Shown: positions 38,603 to 46,176, counted from the stretch's first letter. The stretch is 64,000 nucleotides of DNA from Mesorhizobium waimense (GCF_003601975.1 NZ_QZWZ01000027.1:24250-88249), one strand, 5' to 3'. Notes: generated by a model from the letters alone, not told the origin. Translations and numbers: made by a program.

Positions 38603-39726
38603 GTCTTCGTCCTTTCCATCTTGGTGGCGCCTTTCGCGGCGAGTTGCCACGATGTTGGATTGCTGCCTGGTAGGGTGCCTTCCTGCACGTCTTGCAGGGA
38701 CACCCAGAGGCTTCCGTCGTGTGTGACCATGGCGCCCTTGCTGTATGGCAGCGCGCGCTGGTAGACCCCTTTGTACGCGTCCTGCTGGCCGGTCGCTTCG
38801 ATGGCATCGATGCGGTCGCGCATCTTCTGTAGCGATGTCGTCAGACTGTTGTAGAAGATGGCGAACAGGCCATGTGTGTACGGCATGTTGCGCGTGTCCT
38901 CGTTCAGCCCCAATTCCTTCAGCGCAGCCGTCTCGGTTGCCAGGTATTTCCGCACTTCTTCCGTGACGGGTTCTGACTGCTGCAGCCGGGCTATCGGCAA
39001 AGGCTTTTCGAACTCGCCAATCTCTGCCTTGAAGCGCTTTTCCTGCGCCTCGTCTGCCTGCTTACGAAGGGTCGATATCTGGCTGTTGAGACGCGCCTGA
39101 AGCTCGACGCTTTGGTCCAGAGCGTGCTTCGCCTCGTCGGCTTTCAGGAGCTTCAGCTTGTCAGCGATGAGCCGATCAATGCGGGAAATATCGGCATCGA
39201 CTTTGCCAAGCGCGGCTGCGCGTTGGAGGTCGACCTCGATATGTGTCGAGCGACCATCTCGGAAATCAGCCCGCTTCACCGACAGAATGCTGGCTTCCAC
39301 GTTCGCCGCGAGTGTCACGGCCGAAAGTTCAAGCCACAACCATTTTTTATATCGAACGCCGTAGGTGCCGCGAATTGGCTCAGAGTCCAGGCCTTTGAAG
39401 CCGATCGATAGGCCGCGAACAAGGCCTGCTTTTATGGCGGCAAACGCCTCGTCGACGCGATCTTTCAGCGTGCCTGGATCCGCGATCTTCGCAATCTTGG
39501 CGACAATCTCGATGCCGGCGTCGGTGACTTTTGCAGACGTTACCCAGCCAACGGGCGCGTCGTGCTTGTGCTGCCAGAGCAACGGAATCGGCAGTTTGAA
39601 AACGGCGCCGCGAGGTTCGACAACGTCGTCTTGCAAATCGGTCGCGGGCGTGCTCGCGATGCCCGTTATCGTGCGCTCGTCCTCCGAGACACTCTTGATA
39701 TTTAGGATGGAATAGCCGCGGTTCAT
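38599..39726 (-). CDS. HK97-type prohead protease with coiled coil and C-terminal carbohydrate-binding-like domain
   Basis: A 375-residue protein in three parts. Residues 1-155 are the U35 prohead protease, with His53/His55 in LLWQHKHDAPVGW, Ser107 in VRGLSIGFKG and Glu133 in WLELSAVTLAANVEASIL. Residues about 165-240 form a charged coiled coil (ELQARLNSQISTLRKQADEA) like a scaffold or capsid delta domain. Residues about 318-366 (YKGVYQRALPYSKGAMVTHD, then GSLWVSLQDV and SWQLAAKG) resemble a CBM5/12 chitin-binding fold. The capsid protein lacks its own delta domain, so the coiled coil may scaffold in trans. This combination is unusual. Confidence 0.85.
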   Translation of the reverse strand: MNRGYSILNIKSVSEDERTITGIASTPATDLQDDVVEPRGAVFKLPIPLLWQHKHDAPVGWVTSAKVTDAGIEIVAKIAKIADPGTLKDRVDEAFAAIKAGLVRGLSIGFKGLDSEPIRGTYGVRYKKWLWLELSAVTLAANVEASILSVKRADFRDGRSTHIEVDLQRAAALGKVDADISRIDRLIADKLKLLKADEAKHALDQSVELQARLNSQISTLRKQADEAQEKRFKAEIGEFEKPLPIARLQQSEPVTEEVRKYLATETAALKELGLNEDTRNMPYTHGLFAIFYNSLTTSLQKMRDRIDAIEATGQQDAYKGVYQRALPYSKGAMVTHDGSLWVSLQDVQEGTLPGSNPTSWQLAAKGATKMERTKT

Positions 39727-39736
39727 TTGCGTTACC

Positions 39737-40780
39737 TCACGGGCTATTCGCGCTGCCCCAATCGACCCCGGTCAGCTTGTAGACACTGTTTGCCCGAACG
39801 ACCTTGGCGCCGGCATACGTGCTTGCCTGAATGGCCGTGAGACCGCGCTGGAACAGGTTGATAAGAACGGTGCTGGCATCGGGAGGCGAATTGGGCGCGT
39901 CATCCATGACGATCGAGGCGTGCCTGAAATTGTCGACCTGGATAACATCGGCGTTGCCGGCGAGGCCGCTTGCGTCGACCACATAGAACGCGTCGGATGC
40001 ACAGGCATCGCACGGAAGGAGAGGCGTCTTCAGCAGCAAGCCGCCGCTGACAGGGTTGATGTCGGCAAAGGCGTAGCCACCGTCGATGGTCATCGTGGCA
40101 AGCAGTTTCACGCGGTCTGGATGCGCGACGAAGAATAGCTTGGACTGCGCTCCGAGATCGGTAGCGGCCAACGCGGTTTTCAGATCCTGTTGCACCGCGT
40201 TCACGGTGCTGCCCGCGCTCGCCGAAGTGTTCGTGCCGGCATCGAGGATGGCGAGGAATTGCTCATCTGCGGTATAGGAAACGGCGCCGCGCAATTCCTG
40301 AGAAATGATCGGGTCCGCGAGCGCTCCGAGCTTCAGCAATTCGTTCGAAACGACAACGAAAGCGGTTGCTCGGAAGGCATCCACGTATTCGTTCTCAAAG
40401 GACATGCGCGTCATGCGCTTGGCGCTGCCTTCTCCGGTGACATAGCCGCTCGCATTCGCGGTGAAGGCCACAAGCTGGCTGCGAAGCGGCACCTTCAGCA
40501 TCGCGTCGAGGATCCGGAAGAAACAGCCGACGTTCCGCAGCGATTCCATGAAGGCGTCGGAGACGACCTTATAGGGCGCCAGTTCGCTGCCCCAGGTGCC
40601 ATTGCCGATGCTTCCGCCGACGACAGCGGATTTCATGGCCTTGATGGCATCGATGATACGTGGTGGTGCGTCGGCGTATTCCAGTTCGCCGGCATCTTTG
40701 TAGTAGGCCATGACGCGAGCGACGCGGGCGAAATCCATGCCCTTGTCGATGTCGGTGGTGACGTGAACAGTGCCGCGCAT
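39737..40780 (-). CDS. HK97-fold major capsid protein
   Basis: About 347 residues. Family segments are VVGGSIGNGTWGSELAPY, a spine region VPLRSQLVAFTANASGYVTG followed by EGSAKRMTRMSFENEY, and ELRGAVSYTADEQFLAILDAG in the late A-domain. It starts near the N-arm without a delta/scaffold domain. A start at 40780 has GGAG nine bases upstream; 40810 (MPDLFLEKFAMRG) is an in-frame alternative without such a site. It is 10 bp upstream of the protease gene. Confidence 0.9.
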   Translation of the reverse strand: MRGTVHVTTDIDKGMDFARVARVMAYYKDAGELEYADAPPRIIDAIKAMKSAVVGGSIGNGTWGSELAPYKVVSDAFMESLRNVGCFFRILDAMLKVPLRSQLVAFTANASGYVTGEGSAKRMTRMSFENEYVDAFRATAFVVVSNELLKLGALADPIISQELRGAVSYTADEQFLAILDAGTNTSASAGSTVNAVQQDLKTALAATDLGAQSKLFFVAHPDRVKLLATMTIDGGYAFADINPVSGGLLLKTPLLPCDACASDAFYVVDASGLAGNADVIQVDNFRHASIVMDDAPNSPPDASTVLINLFQRGLTAIQASTYAGAKVVRANSVYKLTGVDWGSANSP

Positions 40781-40839
40781 TGCGAATTTCTCCAGAAACA
40801 AATCAGGCATTAAATTTCGCACGTTTCGAAAACCCGTGG

Positions 40840-40853
40840 TGCAACATGTTGCA
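40840..40853. promoter_or_regulatory. 14 bp palindrome at the replication/head module junction
   Basis: TGCAACATGTTGCA is a perfect dyad lying in the 76 bp gap before the capsid gene, next to the short palindrome TTTCGAAA at 40824-40831. It is placed to control the head operon, by a repressor, AlpA-like protein or helper factor. Confidence 0.5.
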
Positions 40854-40856
40854 GGT

Positions 40857-41135
40857 CTAGACGTCGAACAGCGCAGCCTTGCCGGCGGAAACATAGGCTT
40901 CGAGCGCGCGGGCGATTGCCTCTCTGTCGTCGGCCAGATGTGCAGGGAGAAAACCGGCGCCAACCAACAGGGCGCTTATGTGCGCCTCATCGTGCCATGT
41001 CCTGAGGCAGACCAGGCCGGCCTTTGCCTTCTGCCGGGAGATCGTCGAGCGATGAGGCGGTGCATCGGTTTTCGTTGACAATCTGCCTGCATTGTCAACG
41101 AAATCAGGTGCAATCGCGCTCGCTGGCGAGGTCAT
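40857..41135 (-). CDS. Element hypothetical protein, 92 aa
   Basis: A 92-residue helical protein (MTSPASAIAPDFVDNAGRLS, HDEAHISALLVGAGFLPAHL, EAIARALEAYVSAGKAALFD). The start overlaps the DUF3631 stop by 4 bp (ATGA). No family recognised. It is the last gene of the replication module. Confidence 0.6.
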   Translation of the reverse strand: MTSPASAIAPDFVDNAGRLSTKTDAPPHRSTISRQKAKAGLVCLRTWHDEAHISALLVGAGFLPAHLADDREAIARALEAYVSAGKAALFDV

Positions 41136-42253
41136 GCTGCCACCGCTGTTTCGCTTGTTTCGGGTGTTTCGCTTTCCATGGGAGGCACAGAGAGATACCG
41201 CTGCCATGCGTCATAGAAGTCGGCGCGCTCGTATCCCTTGCCTGTCCAATCCCCAATTCTGATCTGTTTGGACTTGACACCGTAGGGCTTCAACCGATCG
41301 GCCAAGCCGGTGTCGGACAAGGCTTTCCCACGTAAATCTCCCCATGGTGATTCAGGTAGAGAGCAAAGGTTGTCTATGATTCCTTTAGTGGAAAGGCGTT
41401 CACTGAAGCCGAAGACGATCTTCAGGTCGAAAAGCAGCCGAATTCCCAGGCTGGGTGTGGCTGCCTTGGAAGCCGAAACACACGAAACACAGGAAACACG
41501 AGCCCGTTCTGGCCAATGTCCACCGGCAGCATCTGCCACCGCAAGCAAAGGCTCCCAGACGTCAGCGTCGCGGTCTTTAACGCCAGGCGGCATCTCCGGC
41601 CAGGTGTCGCCGATATCGGCCACGACAAACTCGGCCCAGCCTGCAAGGCGCTTGTGCACGACTTCGCCTTCCGGCCTATGAACGCGGCGCCGATATGGCT
41701 CGACTTGCTCGTCAGGCGACCGGCGCCGCATGCGGATGATGACCGACCTTGTCAGGATCGTATCGGGCAGATCGCCCAGCCCGGCCAAGGCGACCGCGCA
41801 GTAGGCCGGTATCTCTTCCGTCTCGATGATCTTGCCTCGGACGACACACCGGCCGGCTGATGCACCGCGGCGATGTCCAGCGTTGAGAAGGCCGCGAATT
41901 TCCTCGTTATCCTTGGCCTTCGGCCCGAAGATGGTGTCGATCTCATCGAACAGGATCGTCGGTGCGCCGGCCTCGTCCGCGACCTTGCGGAAGAGATAGG
42001 CCGGCGTCACATTTATCGCTTCGACTGGCCTGGGGACGAGCAGCTCGGAAATCTCCAGGGCACGCGTTTTTCCAGAGCCCGGCTCGGGCGACAGGAACGC
42101 AATCCGGGGTGTCGATTCCCATGCCTGCATCATGTGGGTGTGGGCTATCCACAGGACGTGCGCGACGTGCGCGGCCTCGGAAGGATAGGCAACGAACCGG
42201 CCAACGAAGTTGTAAACCTCATCGAGCAGTTCGGCGGCGAAGTCGTCTTCCAT
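41132..42253 (-). CDS. DUF3631 ATPase, primase/helicase type
   Basis: A 373-residue P-loop ATPase. Walker A is SPEPGSGKT (residues 55-63), Walker B ILFDEID (100-106), and the arginine-finger region TRSVIIRMRRRSPDEQVEPY follows; the C-terminal DUF3631 part is GIIDNLCSLPESPWGDLRGK. Proteins of this family act as replicative helicases of phages and satellites. Between the ATPase and the C-terminal region and again at the extreme C-terminus are short tandem repeats encoded by 9 bp phased TGTTTCG-like DNA. It begins in a TGATG overlap with the upstream gene. Confidence 0.83.
   Translation of the reverse strand: MEDDFAAELLDEVYNFVGRFVAYPSEAAHVAHVLWIAHTHMMQAWESTPRIAFLSPEPGSGKTRALEISELLVPRPVEAINVTPAYLFRKVADEAGAPTILFDEIDTIFGPKAKDNEEIRGLLNAGHRRGASAGRCVVRGKIIETEEIPAYCAVALAGLGDLPDTILTRSVIIRMRRRSPDEQVEPYRRRVHRPEGEVVHKRLAGWAEFVVADIGDTWPEMPPGVKDRDADVWEPLLAVADAAGGHWPERARVSCVSCVSASKAATPSLGIRLLFDLKIVFGFSERLSTKGIIDNLCSLPESPWGDLRGKALSDTGLADRLKPYGVKSKQIRIGDWTGKGYERADFYDAWQRYLSVPPMESETPETSETAVAA
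41148..41171. repeat. Three 9 bp tandem TGTTTCG repeats, cluster 1
   Basis: GTTTCG begins at 41148, 41157 and 41166, an exact 9 bp period, on the forward strand (TGTTTCGCT, TGTTTCGGG, TGTTTCGCT). The reverse strand codes the C-terminus of the ATPase (SETPETSET). Possible iterons or low-complexity tail. Confidence 0.55.
41475..41500. repeat. Three 9 bp tandem TGTTTC repeats, cluster 2 (inverted to cluster 1)
   Basis: GAAAC starts at 41475, 41484 and 41493 with the same 9 bp period. On the reverse strand the units are CGTGTTTCC, TGTGTTTCG and TGTGTTTCG, sharing the TGTTTCG core with cluster 1 in opposite orientation. Confidence 0.55.
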
Positions 42254-42603
42254 CAATAGAGCCTCCTTGCCTGGAGGCGGTACTCTTTGGCCGCACGCTC
42301 GATATGAGATGGGGCAAGCGACGGCACCGGCCGCCACGGTCTGCCGTTGAACTCGGCAACGATGCCAGCGACGTAGCTGTACGAACGCGCAGTCGGGTCG
42401 TGCTCGTAGCCCGCGTCATCGAAGCGGAGCACCGCGCAATGAAGGTGGTTGCGCGCCGCAGTCAGATGGCGGACGGCTTGCTGCTCAGCGCTGTGTGATG
42501 TAACATTATAACGGTCGATTTGCTGCCCGCCCGTCGACTCTCGTGATGGCTCGGCCGCTGCCCTGGCGGTCGAGCTTCGGCTTTCATGGGGTGCGATTGT
42601 CAT
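42253..42603 (-). CDS. Element hypothetical protein, 116 aa
   Basis: A 116-residue protein. The N-terminus is disordered (MTIAPHESRSSTARAAAEPS); the conserved-looking part is helical (EQQAVRHLTAARNHLHCAVL) with RSYSYVAGIVAEFNGRPWRP. No family recognised. The start overlaps the upstream gene by 20 bp and it ends in a TGATG overlap with the ATPase gene, so it is translated as part of one run. Confidence 0.6.
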   Translation of the reverse strand: MTIAPHESRSSTARAAAEPSRESTGGQQIDRYNVTSHSAEQQAVRHLTAARNHLHCAVLRFDDAGYEHDPTARSYSYVAGIVAEFNGRPWRPVPSLAPSHIERAAKEYRLQARRLY

Positions 42604-42790
42604 TGGCGCCGCCTCCCCAATTCGAGAAGTCGGTCGCCCCACGGATGGCGATAATGGCGTCACTGGCCCTTAAGCCGAAACGCTCTCTCAACTCGACAAT
42701 CGCCGGCTTCGGGCGCTGGCTCTTGGGCGTGGTCTGCAACCATTCCGTCGCCGCCAGGATGAGTTCGATTTCGCGCTCGCCGGTCATCAT
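42584..42790 (-). CDS. Element hypothetical protein, 68 aa, helix-turn-helix-like
   Basis: A 68-residue protein; the segment PAIVELRERFGLRASDAIIA resembles a small helix-turn-helix, but this is weak. It starts in a 4 bp ATGA overlap with the AlpA-like gene. Function is unknown; a regulatory role is plausible from the size and context. Confidence 0.6.
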   Translation of the reverse strand: MMTGEREIELILAATEWLQTTPKSQRPKPAIVELRERFGLRASDAIIAIRGATDFSNWGGGANDNRTP

Positions 42791-43080
42791 GCGGCCCTCC
42801 GCACGAACTTGGAGGCGAGGTGCCGGCAGTAGTCGGGACGCGGGTATTTGATAACTTTGCTGGAGAGCCGGATGAACGCCGGCCCGGCGCCGCGATGTCT
42901 TGCCTTCTTCACGCTGCCGACGAGAACGCCCTGGATTTCGGCGATGTCATCAGGATCGAAAAAGGAAGGAAGTTCGTTGTCTTCCGCGAGTTGTTCATAC
43001 AGTTCGGCACCTGCGAAGCCTTGGGCAGTCCAGAAGCTGAGCCGGGAATTGAAGATTGATGCTGCTGATAGATGGTCCAT
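42787..43080 (-). CDS. AlpA/excisionase-like DNA-binding protein
   Basis: A 97-residue protein. The C-terminal half has the HTH_17/AlpA pattern: FFDPDDIAEIQGVLVGSVKK then ARHRGAGPAFIRLSSKVIKY and PRPDYCRHLA. In PICI-type satellites AlpA-like proteins activate replication and excision genes. Gene position between integrase and primase is the usual one. A stem-loop lies directly upstream of its start (43086-43110). Confidence 0.78.
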   Translation of the reverse strand: MDHLSAASIFNSRLSFWTAQGFAGAELYEQLAEDNELPSFFDPDDIAEIQGVLVGSVKKARHRGAGPAFIRLSSKVIKYPRPDYCRHLASKFVRRAA

Positions 43081-43085
43081 GCTTT

Positions 43086-43110
43086 GTCGCCTTTGAGTTT
43101 AGAAGGCGAC
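43086..43110. promoter_or_regulatory. Stem-loop in the leader of the AlpA-like gene
   Basis: GTCGCCTT and AAGGCGAC form a perfect 8 bp inverted repeat with a 9-base loop, six bases before the AlpA-like start. It may be the operator for autoregulation or an RNA hairpin affecting translation. Confidence 0.45.
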
Positions 43111-43190
43111 GCGGGACGTTTGGTCCTTGTTAGCCGCCCTCGGGGTTGATGAGGCGACTGCGAAAATCAAGCCGACGAGCGGCTAGAACA

Positions 43191-43733
43191 CTATGGGTTT
43201 CTAAGAAAATCTCCGCACAACAGCGCACAGCGGCGAATTTCTGGCTCAAGCTCTTCCTCGGCGAAGGCGCCGATATCCTTCAGGAACTTCTTGTAGGTTT
43301 CCACCTGATAGGCTGCGAGATTTTCGGCCTCCACGTTCTTTCGAAAACTTGTAAGCTTGGTCCTGTCGAACTTGGCGTACTTCGCCACGTAGGCATCGGC
43401 CTTGCGAATAGCCAGACTTCTTCGATTGTGCAGAACTGTGGCGCTTGCCGCCAGGAACGCCATGGCGTGAACTTGGTTGGTAGGCTTGAGCGCGCCGCCC
43501 TTACTATCCTGGCGCTCTGTGCGAACCCAGGCGTCCCTTAGCTCGCCCATGCGCCGCATAATCGGGTAGATCAATTCGGGATCTATGCCGGTTTCACTGA
43601 GGTAGCGGCGGACGAGCCCAAGGGTCTGATACTCGTCGCCATTTGTGGTTTTCAGCTCCGCTGCAAGTTGTTCATGTCTAGCCAAAAGGATCACTGCATC
43701 CTCGGCCCGCGCAAGATCGGCCTCCTGGTTCAT
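43191..43733 (-). CDS. Element hypothetical protein, 180 aa
   Basis: A 180-residue, highly helical protein (QEADLARAEDAVILLARHEQ, TGIDPELIYPIMRRMGELRD, AAYQVETYKKFLKDIGAFAE). No family recognised. Its start overlaps the integrase stop by one base (TGATG), so it is coupled to the integrase. Partner or directionality factor for integration is one possibility, by position only. Confidence 0.6.
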   Translation of the reverse strand: MNQEADLARAEDAVILLARHEQLAAELKTTNGDEYQTLGLVRRYLSETGIDPELIYPIMRRMGELRDAWVRTERQDSKGGALKPTNQVHAMAFLAASATVLHNRRSLAIRKADAYVAKYAKFDRTKLTSFRKNVEAENLAAYQVETYKKFLKDIGAFAEEELEPEIRRCALLCGDFLRNP

Positions 43734-44920
43734 CAGCGGATTTCCTTCACTTCCGCCACCGGCTTTTGCAGCACATTCATTGCGTCGGCGGCACGTTGCG
43801 CACCGCGTCTGCCAAGACTCTCAGCTTTCGAGACATAGCGGTTGGTCATCGCCAGCGTCTTCCAGCCGAAGGCCTCCCGCAGCTCATGCGCTTCGGCGCC
43901 GGAAACAGCAGCCCATGTGGCTGCTGTGTGGCGCAACGCGTGAGGCGTGATGGCCTTGATCTCCGCCGCTTGGCAAACGCCTGTCAGCACTTCGCGGAGG
44001 CGCTTATAGGAAACCGGCTGCGAGCCCTTTCGCCCAGAGAACACAAACCCAAGTCGATGCGCCTGCCCGTCGATAATGGTGGCGGCATCGGTCGACAGAG
44101 CACGAACGGAAGCGCCCGACTTGGTATCGGGAAGACGCGCGACCGTCTTGGGAAGCTCAACCATGTCCCAGGTCAGCAAGCGCGCCTCGGAGACACGCCA
44201 TCCCGAGACGGTAAGGAACCGGATTAGATCGGCATGGGGACCGGCAACGCTGGCGAGTGCCTTGACGAATTTTGGCAGGTCAGTCTCGTCGAGCCATTCC
44301 TCCCGCGCCGTTTCCTTGTTTCTCCGAACACCCATGCAGGGGTTATCTTTGCGCCAGCCAAGTTCCATTGCCCGGCCCATCATGACCGATAGCACCGCGA
44401 GCGACCGATTTGCGTCGGTCGGATTGCCATGTTTCTTGGCATGGAATGACCGCACCATTTCGGCGGTGATGTCGGCAACGCGTCGGCCTTTGAACGTTGG
44501 CAAGAGATTGCGCCGGATGCGCCCTCGATAGTCCTTGCGCGTCTCGGGTTTTTTCTTCTCGATGTGCGTCGTCTCGAAATCCTTGATGAGATCCTCGAAT
44601 ATCGGTTGTGCCTTTTTCTCTGCCCGAGCCGCTGCTGGATCGTCGCCCCGATCGATCGCCTGGAGCATGCTCTGAGCCTCGGCGCGGGCCTTCTCAGCCG
44701 GATAGGTCGCATGATCGCCAATGATGATCTTGCGCCGCTTGCGGGCGCCGTCGCGGCCGGGAAGCTCCTGAAAGACAAGGAAGGTCTTTGACGGCTTGCC
44801 GTCGGCCTTGCGGCGAAGCCTGAGAGCGAAGCCGGCAAGCTTGCTGTCGCGAATGACCAATTCGTCACGATCGCGGGGCAGGGTGGCACTTGAAACGAAA
44901 TTGTCGGAAAGGATTGGCAT
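43733..44920 (-). CDS. Tyrosine recombinase/integrase of the element
   Basis: A 395-residue P4-like integrase. An N-terminal arm-binding DUF4102 domain (SKLAGFALRLRRKADGKPSK) precedes a SAM-like core-binding domain and the catalytic domain. Catalytic residues are Arg242 (TVSGWRVSEARLL), Lys267, His327 and Arg330 (PHALRHTAATW), Trp353 where most have His, and Tyr362 (MTNRYVSKA). The start at 44920 removes a non-conserved N-terminal extension that overlaps arm sites. The gene lies just inside attR and its leader contains arm-type repeats. Confidence 0.95.
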   Translation of the reverse strand: MPILSDNFVSSATLPRDRDELVIRDSKLAGFALRLRRKADGKPSKTFLVFQELPGRDGARKRRKIIIGDHATYPAEKARAEAQSMLQAIDRGDDPAAARAEKKAQPIFEDLIKDFETTHIEKKKPETRKDYRGRIRRNLLPTFKGRRVADITAEMVRSFHAKKHGNPTDANRSLAVLSVMMGRAMELGWRKDNPCMGVRRNKETAREEWLDETDLPKFVKALASVAGPHADLIRFLTVSGWRVSEARLLTWDMVELPKTVARLPDTKSGASVRALSTDAATIIDGQAHRLGFVFSGRKGSQPVSYKRLREVLTGVCQAAEIKAITPHALRHTAATWAAVSGAEAHELREAFGWKTLAMTNRYVSKAESLGRRGAQRAADAMNVLQKPVAEVKEIR

Positions 44921-44934
44921 TTGCGTTTTCCCCT

Positions 44935-45056
44935 GGGTAGCCGAGCGGGTAGCCGCTTCGTGTCTACCCAGGGGAACGTATCGGAACAAATAGGGACTGT
45001 AAACCCTCGGTCTTTCCTTAATCCACAAGGCTTTGCGGTCGTATGGATACCCAAGA
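44935..45056. promoter_or_regulatory. Right-end integrase arm-type repeats
   Basis: GGGTAGCC occurs at 44935-44942 and 44947-44954 (12 bp apart, as at the left end), CTACCC follows near 44965, and ATGGATACCCAAGA is at 45043-45056, matching the left-end ATGGCTACCCAAGA at 13 of 14 bases. They overlap the integrase promoter region. Confidence 0.6.
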
Positions 45057-45073
45057 GTAGACGCCTAGAAAGA

Positions 45074-45129
45074 GACTTAAAATCCCTCGATCTCTGATCG
45101 TACGGGTTCGATTCCCGTCGTCCGCACCA
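45074..45129 (+). repeat. attR: 56 bp direct repeat of tRNA-Leu 3' end
   Basis: Identical to 33998-34053, covering the tRNA anticodon stem to CCA, but with no 5' half of a tRNA next to it. It is therefore a partial copy and not a second tRNA gene. Confidence 0.95.
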
Positions 45130-45396
45130 ATTCCTGGCGGCTAGGCCAACGGTCGGAATCTGGAAGTGAGCTCATGCGCGCTGCACATGGACGCGCATAA
45201 CAGGGGAAAACGCCAAGTCGGGGTTTTGTTGCGCAGTTGCTAATATTACGTTTGGTCCAGCCGGCTTGCCCCCCAAGCCGGTCAGGCCCGGCAGCCAGTC
45301 AGTCTCACCCCAACGGGTTGTCGGGCCGCTGCTGTCGTACTTCGCGCCTCAGGCTGCCTTGAATCCTGTTTCTGGCATTGTCGGCTGCGGCCGCGA
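45130..45396. other. Host intergenic region after attR
   Basis: This 267 bp holds no gene I can support. A 7 bp stem-loop (CCGGCTT/AAGCCGG, 45261-45281) lies beyond the stop of the outer membrane protein gene and may terminate it. Confidence 0.4.
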
Positions 45397-46062
45397 TCAA
45401 AACTTGTAGCTGAAGTTCACGCCGACCGTATGAAGCTTGACGCTCTGGTCGCGATCGAGGAAGTCATCCGGGGCATCAAAGTGCTCCTTGCCGAAGTCGT
45501 AGTAGCGGTACTGAGCGCCGACGATGAGCTTGTCGGTCAAGGCGTAGTCGACGCCCGCGCCGACAGTCCAGCCAGCACTGGTCCGCGTCGAGGCGAATGA
45601 CGTGGCTGCGTCCTGCGATGTTTCGATGCCGGCAAAGGCGACGCCGCCGACGCCGTAGATCAGCCAGCGATCCGTGGCAAAGCCGGCTTCGGCGTCGACC
45701 GACCCGAACCAGCGCATGTCGGTGCCGATCGAATTTACTGGACCCAGCGAGGCAAAACCATTGATCGAGGCATAGTTGAGTTCGGCCCGCGCGCCGACCA
45801 CCGCCTGGTTGAACTGCCAGAGGCCCGCGACATGGCCGCCGACGAAACCGCCGTCGAGGTCGGGCGAGGCGGCAAATGGCTCGCCTTCCGTTCCAGAAAT
45901 GTCGGAGCTGCCCCAGCCATAGCCGGCCTGCAGACCGGCATAGTAGCCCGTCCAGTCGAAGCCTGGCGCTGTCATCGGCAGTTCGGTGCCCAAGTCCGCG
46001 GCGAAAGCGCGCCCGCACAGGAGCGTGAGAAAGCCGGCACTGGCAAGCGTCAAACGACGCAT
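45397..46062 (-). CDS. Outer membrane beta-barrel protein (Omp25/31-like)
   Basis: A 221-residue protein with a signal peptide (MRRLTLASAGFLTLLCGRAFA). The barrel shows the rhizobial outer membrane family pattern: FDWTGYYAGLQAGYGWGSSD, GGFVGGHVAGLWQFNQAVVG, YALTDKLIVGAQYRYYDFGK, and a C-terminal aromatic ending NFSYKF. Function is porin-like or structural in the outer membrane. It is a single gene. Confidence 0.92.
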   Translation of the reverse strand: MRRLTLASAGFLTLLCGRAFAADLGTELPMTAPGFDWTGYYAGLQAGYGWGSSDISGTEGEPFAASPDLDGGFVGGHVAGLWQFNQAVVGARAELNYASINGFASLGPVNSIGTDMRWFGSVDAEAGFATDRWLIYGVGGVAFAGIETSQDAATSFASTRTSAGWTVGAGVDYALTDKLIVGAQYRYYDFGKEHFDAPDDFLDRDQSVKLHTVGVNFSYKF

Positions 46063-46176
46063 CGAGTTCTCCGAAATGGCGCTTCAGAAATCCCTAGGTT
46101 GCAGGGTAACCTTATTCGCCGCAAAACGGAATCCCCTTGCTCAACAATCGAATCCGCCGGTCGGCGCAAGAGTGCC

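Larger units (their letters stand above)
33998..45129. mobile_element. 11.08 kb integrative element with integrase, primase and capsid genes (phage-satellite-like)
   Basis: Bounded by the 56 bp tRNA repeats, the element has a tyrosine integrase just inside attR. Then follow a replication/regulation module (AlpA-like, DUF3631 ATPase and small proteins) and a head module (HK97 major capsid, prohead protease, P27 small terminase). It ends with fibre-like and LamG proteins, one small membrane protein and two Tat/cytoplasmic hypotheticals. All but one gene lie on the reverse strand, many with ATGA or TGATG overlaps. No large terminase, portal, head-tail connector, tape measure, tail tube or lysin gene was found. 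Base composition looks more AT-rich than the flanks, by eye. This layout resembles capsid-encoding PICI-type satellites more than a complete prophage. Confidence 0.9.

Noticed and set aside
41475..41500. CRISPR-like repeats
   Set aside because: The units are 9 bp, contiguous and lie in coding sequence; there are no spacers and no cas genes.
45074..45129. A second tRNA-Leu gene
   Set aside because: Only the 3' part of the tRNA is present; the acceptor 5' strand and D-arm are missing. It is the attR copy.
33998..45129. A complete inducible prophage
   Set aside because: No portal, large terminase, tail tube, tape measure, baseplate or lysin could be found in 11 kb, and no room is left for them.
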